This document shows, piece by piece, positions 13,720 through 13,732 of a stretch of DNA of 13,732 nt. How positions within the stretch are numbered: position 1 is the first letter of the stretch; each line of letters starts with the position of its first letter. Source of the DNA: an uncultured Collinsella sp. (lineage in GTDB: Bacteria; Actinomycetota; Coriobacteriia; Coriobacteriales; Coriobacteriaceae); the NCBI GenBank assembly GCA_937943045.1, contig CALEBN010000013.1:1-13732 (forward strand), given 5' to 3'. Under the pieces are notes generated by a model. It was given only the letters and a program-made list of their open reading frames with translations. It did not search any database and was not told the origin of the DNA. Both the position numbers and the translations under genes were made by a program.

Positions 13720-13732
13720 CAACGGGAAGAGC

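Overview
The window looks like chromosomal DNA of a moderately high-GC Gram-positive gut actinobacterium. Collinsella or a close Coriobacteriia relative is my best guess, from protein style, strong purine-rich Shine-Dalgarno sites and the sucrose PTS operon; no rRNA or other marker confirms it. No tRNA, rRNA, CRISPR array, integrase or intact insertion sequence was found.

Left part (1-3480): guaB (IMP dehydrogenase, minus strand) is the divergent type known from the protist Tritrichomonas foetus. It is divergently transcribed from a small stand-alone ModE-type winged-helix regulator, and the two promoters overlap. Two strong palindromic elements (140-233 and 2330-2404) lie beside these genes. 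Next comes a transsulfuration-family PLP-fold protein that appears to have lost its Schiff-base lysine.

Middle (3436-7752): a compact sucrose module on the minus strand, in order a LacI-type regulator, a sucrose-type PTS EIIBC and a GH32 sucrose-6-phosphate hydrolase, ending in a strong intrinsic terminator. The same 14-bp operator-like motif occurs once before the regulator and twice before the PTS gene, suggesting autoregulation and local control. The PTS imports and phosphorylates sucrose; the hydrolase splits sucrose-6-phosphate.

Right part (about 7800-13732): an accessory region that looks like a defence island. It opens with a decayed fragment of a VTC-type polyphosphate polymerase, then carries, all on the minus strand, an RloA-type ATPase with an RloB Toprim-like partner (2-bp spacing, own promoter), a structured intergenic region, a small DUF2188 protein, a 541-residue unknown protein with a HEPN-like RX5H motif at its C-terminus, and an Abi_alpha (DUF4393) protein. 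The last two genes have visibly lower GC than the left part and probably form one transcription unit. The pairing of Abi_alpha with the HEPN-like protein is the best candidate here for a poorly described anti-phage system.
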